Shown: in pieces, positions 5,289-5,964 of the stretch
Layout of the letters: the number at the start of each line of letters is the position of its first letter
How positions within the stretch are numbered: the first letter of the stretch is position 1
DNA from: Hyphomicrobiaceae bacterium
GTDB taxonomy: Bacteria; Pseudomonadota; Alphaproteobacteria; Rhizobiales; Hyphomicrobiaceae
Assembly (NCBI GenBank): GCA_021775715.1
Contig: JAJFHI010000452.1
Location: 1 to 5,964 of the forward strand
DNA length: 5,964 bases
Direction: 5' to 3'
Notes under the pieces: model-generated
Databases searched by the model: none
What the model was told of the DNA's origin: nothing
Seen by the model: the letters and a program-made list of their open reading frames with translations, nothing else
Made by a program: the position numbers and the translations under genes

Positions 5289-5964
5289 TGCCGGGCCTGC
5301 ACAAGTCCCGACACAAATGGCCGGCGCCCAACGTGACTGAGAAAGCTGCGGCCCACGATTGGTTGCCGCGTCCACCCAGAAAACGACTACGCAATCATCC
5401 ATTAACCGCCATCATCGTGGTTGCAGCAGCCACTTTCATCACGGGCAAGGCAGTAGCCCTGGACCTCGATGGCAACCAAGGGCTGATAACCGATACAATC
5501 GCCAACCGAGAACGCCTAAAGGACTATGACAACATTAAAAGTTATGGTGCCGAACGTGTTCTCCAAGATCGCGACCGTACCTACGTCAATCCGGAGGGAT
5601 TCCGGGCTGGAAACTATCTAATTTTACCGTCTGTCGGCACAGATGTGATCTTCGACGACAATATTTTTGGTCGCGATGCAGACAAAATCTCAGACATCCG
5701 TTTTGAGCTGACACCCGAGGTCAAATTCACCTCGCGCCTACCACGCCACGTTCTCAACTTTTCACTTGATGGTAAAATCGTCTCTTACGAAGAAAATACC
5801 GATCAGAATTATGAGAACATAAGAGCAGTTGCAGACGGTGCGCTGCACTTTGATCATGCACATACACTTGCTGTGCATTTCCTGTCCGAACTCGCGCACG
5901 AAGAACGCGGCAGCATCACTGCACCTCTAACCGCGCGCGGTCCGATCCCGGTGTTTCACAACCA
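5288..5964 (+). CDS. Outer-membrane beta-barrel protein, BBP2-like (3' end outside window)
   Basis: The frame is open from the ATG that overlaps the export gene stop to the window edge, giving 225 residues of an unfinished protein. A hydrophobic segment at about 39-53 (LTAIIVVAAATFITG) followed by KAVALD looks like a signal peptide cleaved after Ala57, but it comes after an unusually long basic leader (RPPRKRLRNHP). The mature part has NPEGFRAGNYLILPSVG, VIFDDNIFGRD, LTPEVKFTSRLPRHVLNFSL and alternating strands to the edge. This is the pattern of the putative beta-barrel porin 2 group that often accompanies polysaccharide exporters (Y/F-DDNIF, then sharply alternating strands). GTG 5333 and TTG at codon 26 are alternative starts that would shorten the leader, but neither has a better ribosome binding site. 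It probably provides or lines the outer-membrane exit for the polysaccharide, as partner of the OPX protein upstream. Confidence 0.8.
   Translation, partial: MPGLHKSRHKWPAPNVTEKAAAHDWLPRPPRKRLRNHPLTAIIVVAAATFITGKAVALDLDGNQGLITDTIANRERLKDYDNIKSYGAERVLQDRDRTYVNPEGFRAGNYLILPSVGTDVIFDDNIFGRDADKISDIRFELTPEVKFTSRLPRHVLNFSLDGKIVSYEENTDQNYENIRAVADGALHFDHAHTLAVHFLSELAHEERGSITAPLTARGPIPVFHN

Overview
The window looks like an alphaproteobacterial chromosome segment, probably Hyphomicrobiales or a neighbouring order. This rests on protein resemblance: the dehydrogenase closely recalls the D-glycerate dehydrogenase of Hyphomicrobium methylovorum, and a short Wza-like exporter next to a beta-barrel protein is common in that class. 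No rRNA, tRNA, CRISPR array, transposase or phage gene is visible.

Left part (1-1998, + strand): a catabolic or uptake operon. It holds the C-terminal end of a TRAP transporter large permease (DctM type), then, two bases later, an amidase-signature hydrolase with a complete Ser-Ser-Lys triad, then a 64-residue protein with two membrane segments. The close packing suggests that the imported compound, or one derived from it, is an amide cleaved by the amidase.

Middle (2007-3366): on the - strand lies a D-2-hydroxyacid dehydrogenase of the glycerate dehydrogenase/hydroxypyruvate reductase type. It ends in a wobble-containing intrinsic terminator that works only on its own strand, and a LacI-like palindrome lies just upstream of its start. 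About 330 bases without a gene follow, then an unrecognised 122-residue membrane-anchored protein (+).

Right part (3759-5964): a polysaccharide region. A class I SAM-dependent methyltransferase (-) is divergent from a two-gene unit (+) made of a short outer-membrane polysaccharide export (OPX/Wza-like) lipoprotein and, overlapping it by one base, the start of a BBP2-like outer-membrane beta-barrel protein that runs off the window. The export protein lacks the C-terminal membrane helix of Wza, so the beta-barrel may supply the outer-membrane pore.

The divergent intergenic region (4455-4697) is the most structured non-coding stretch. It contains an 18-bp palindrome, a 10-bp motif present twice in tandem at an 11-bp period and once inverted, and a 13-bp imperfect inverted repeat, all in very AT-rich DNA. 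This looks like a regulatory hub for the polysaccharide genes. I see no clearly new multi-gene system here; the best leads are this control region and the split exporter.
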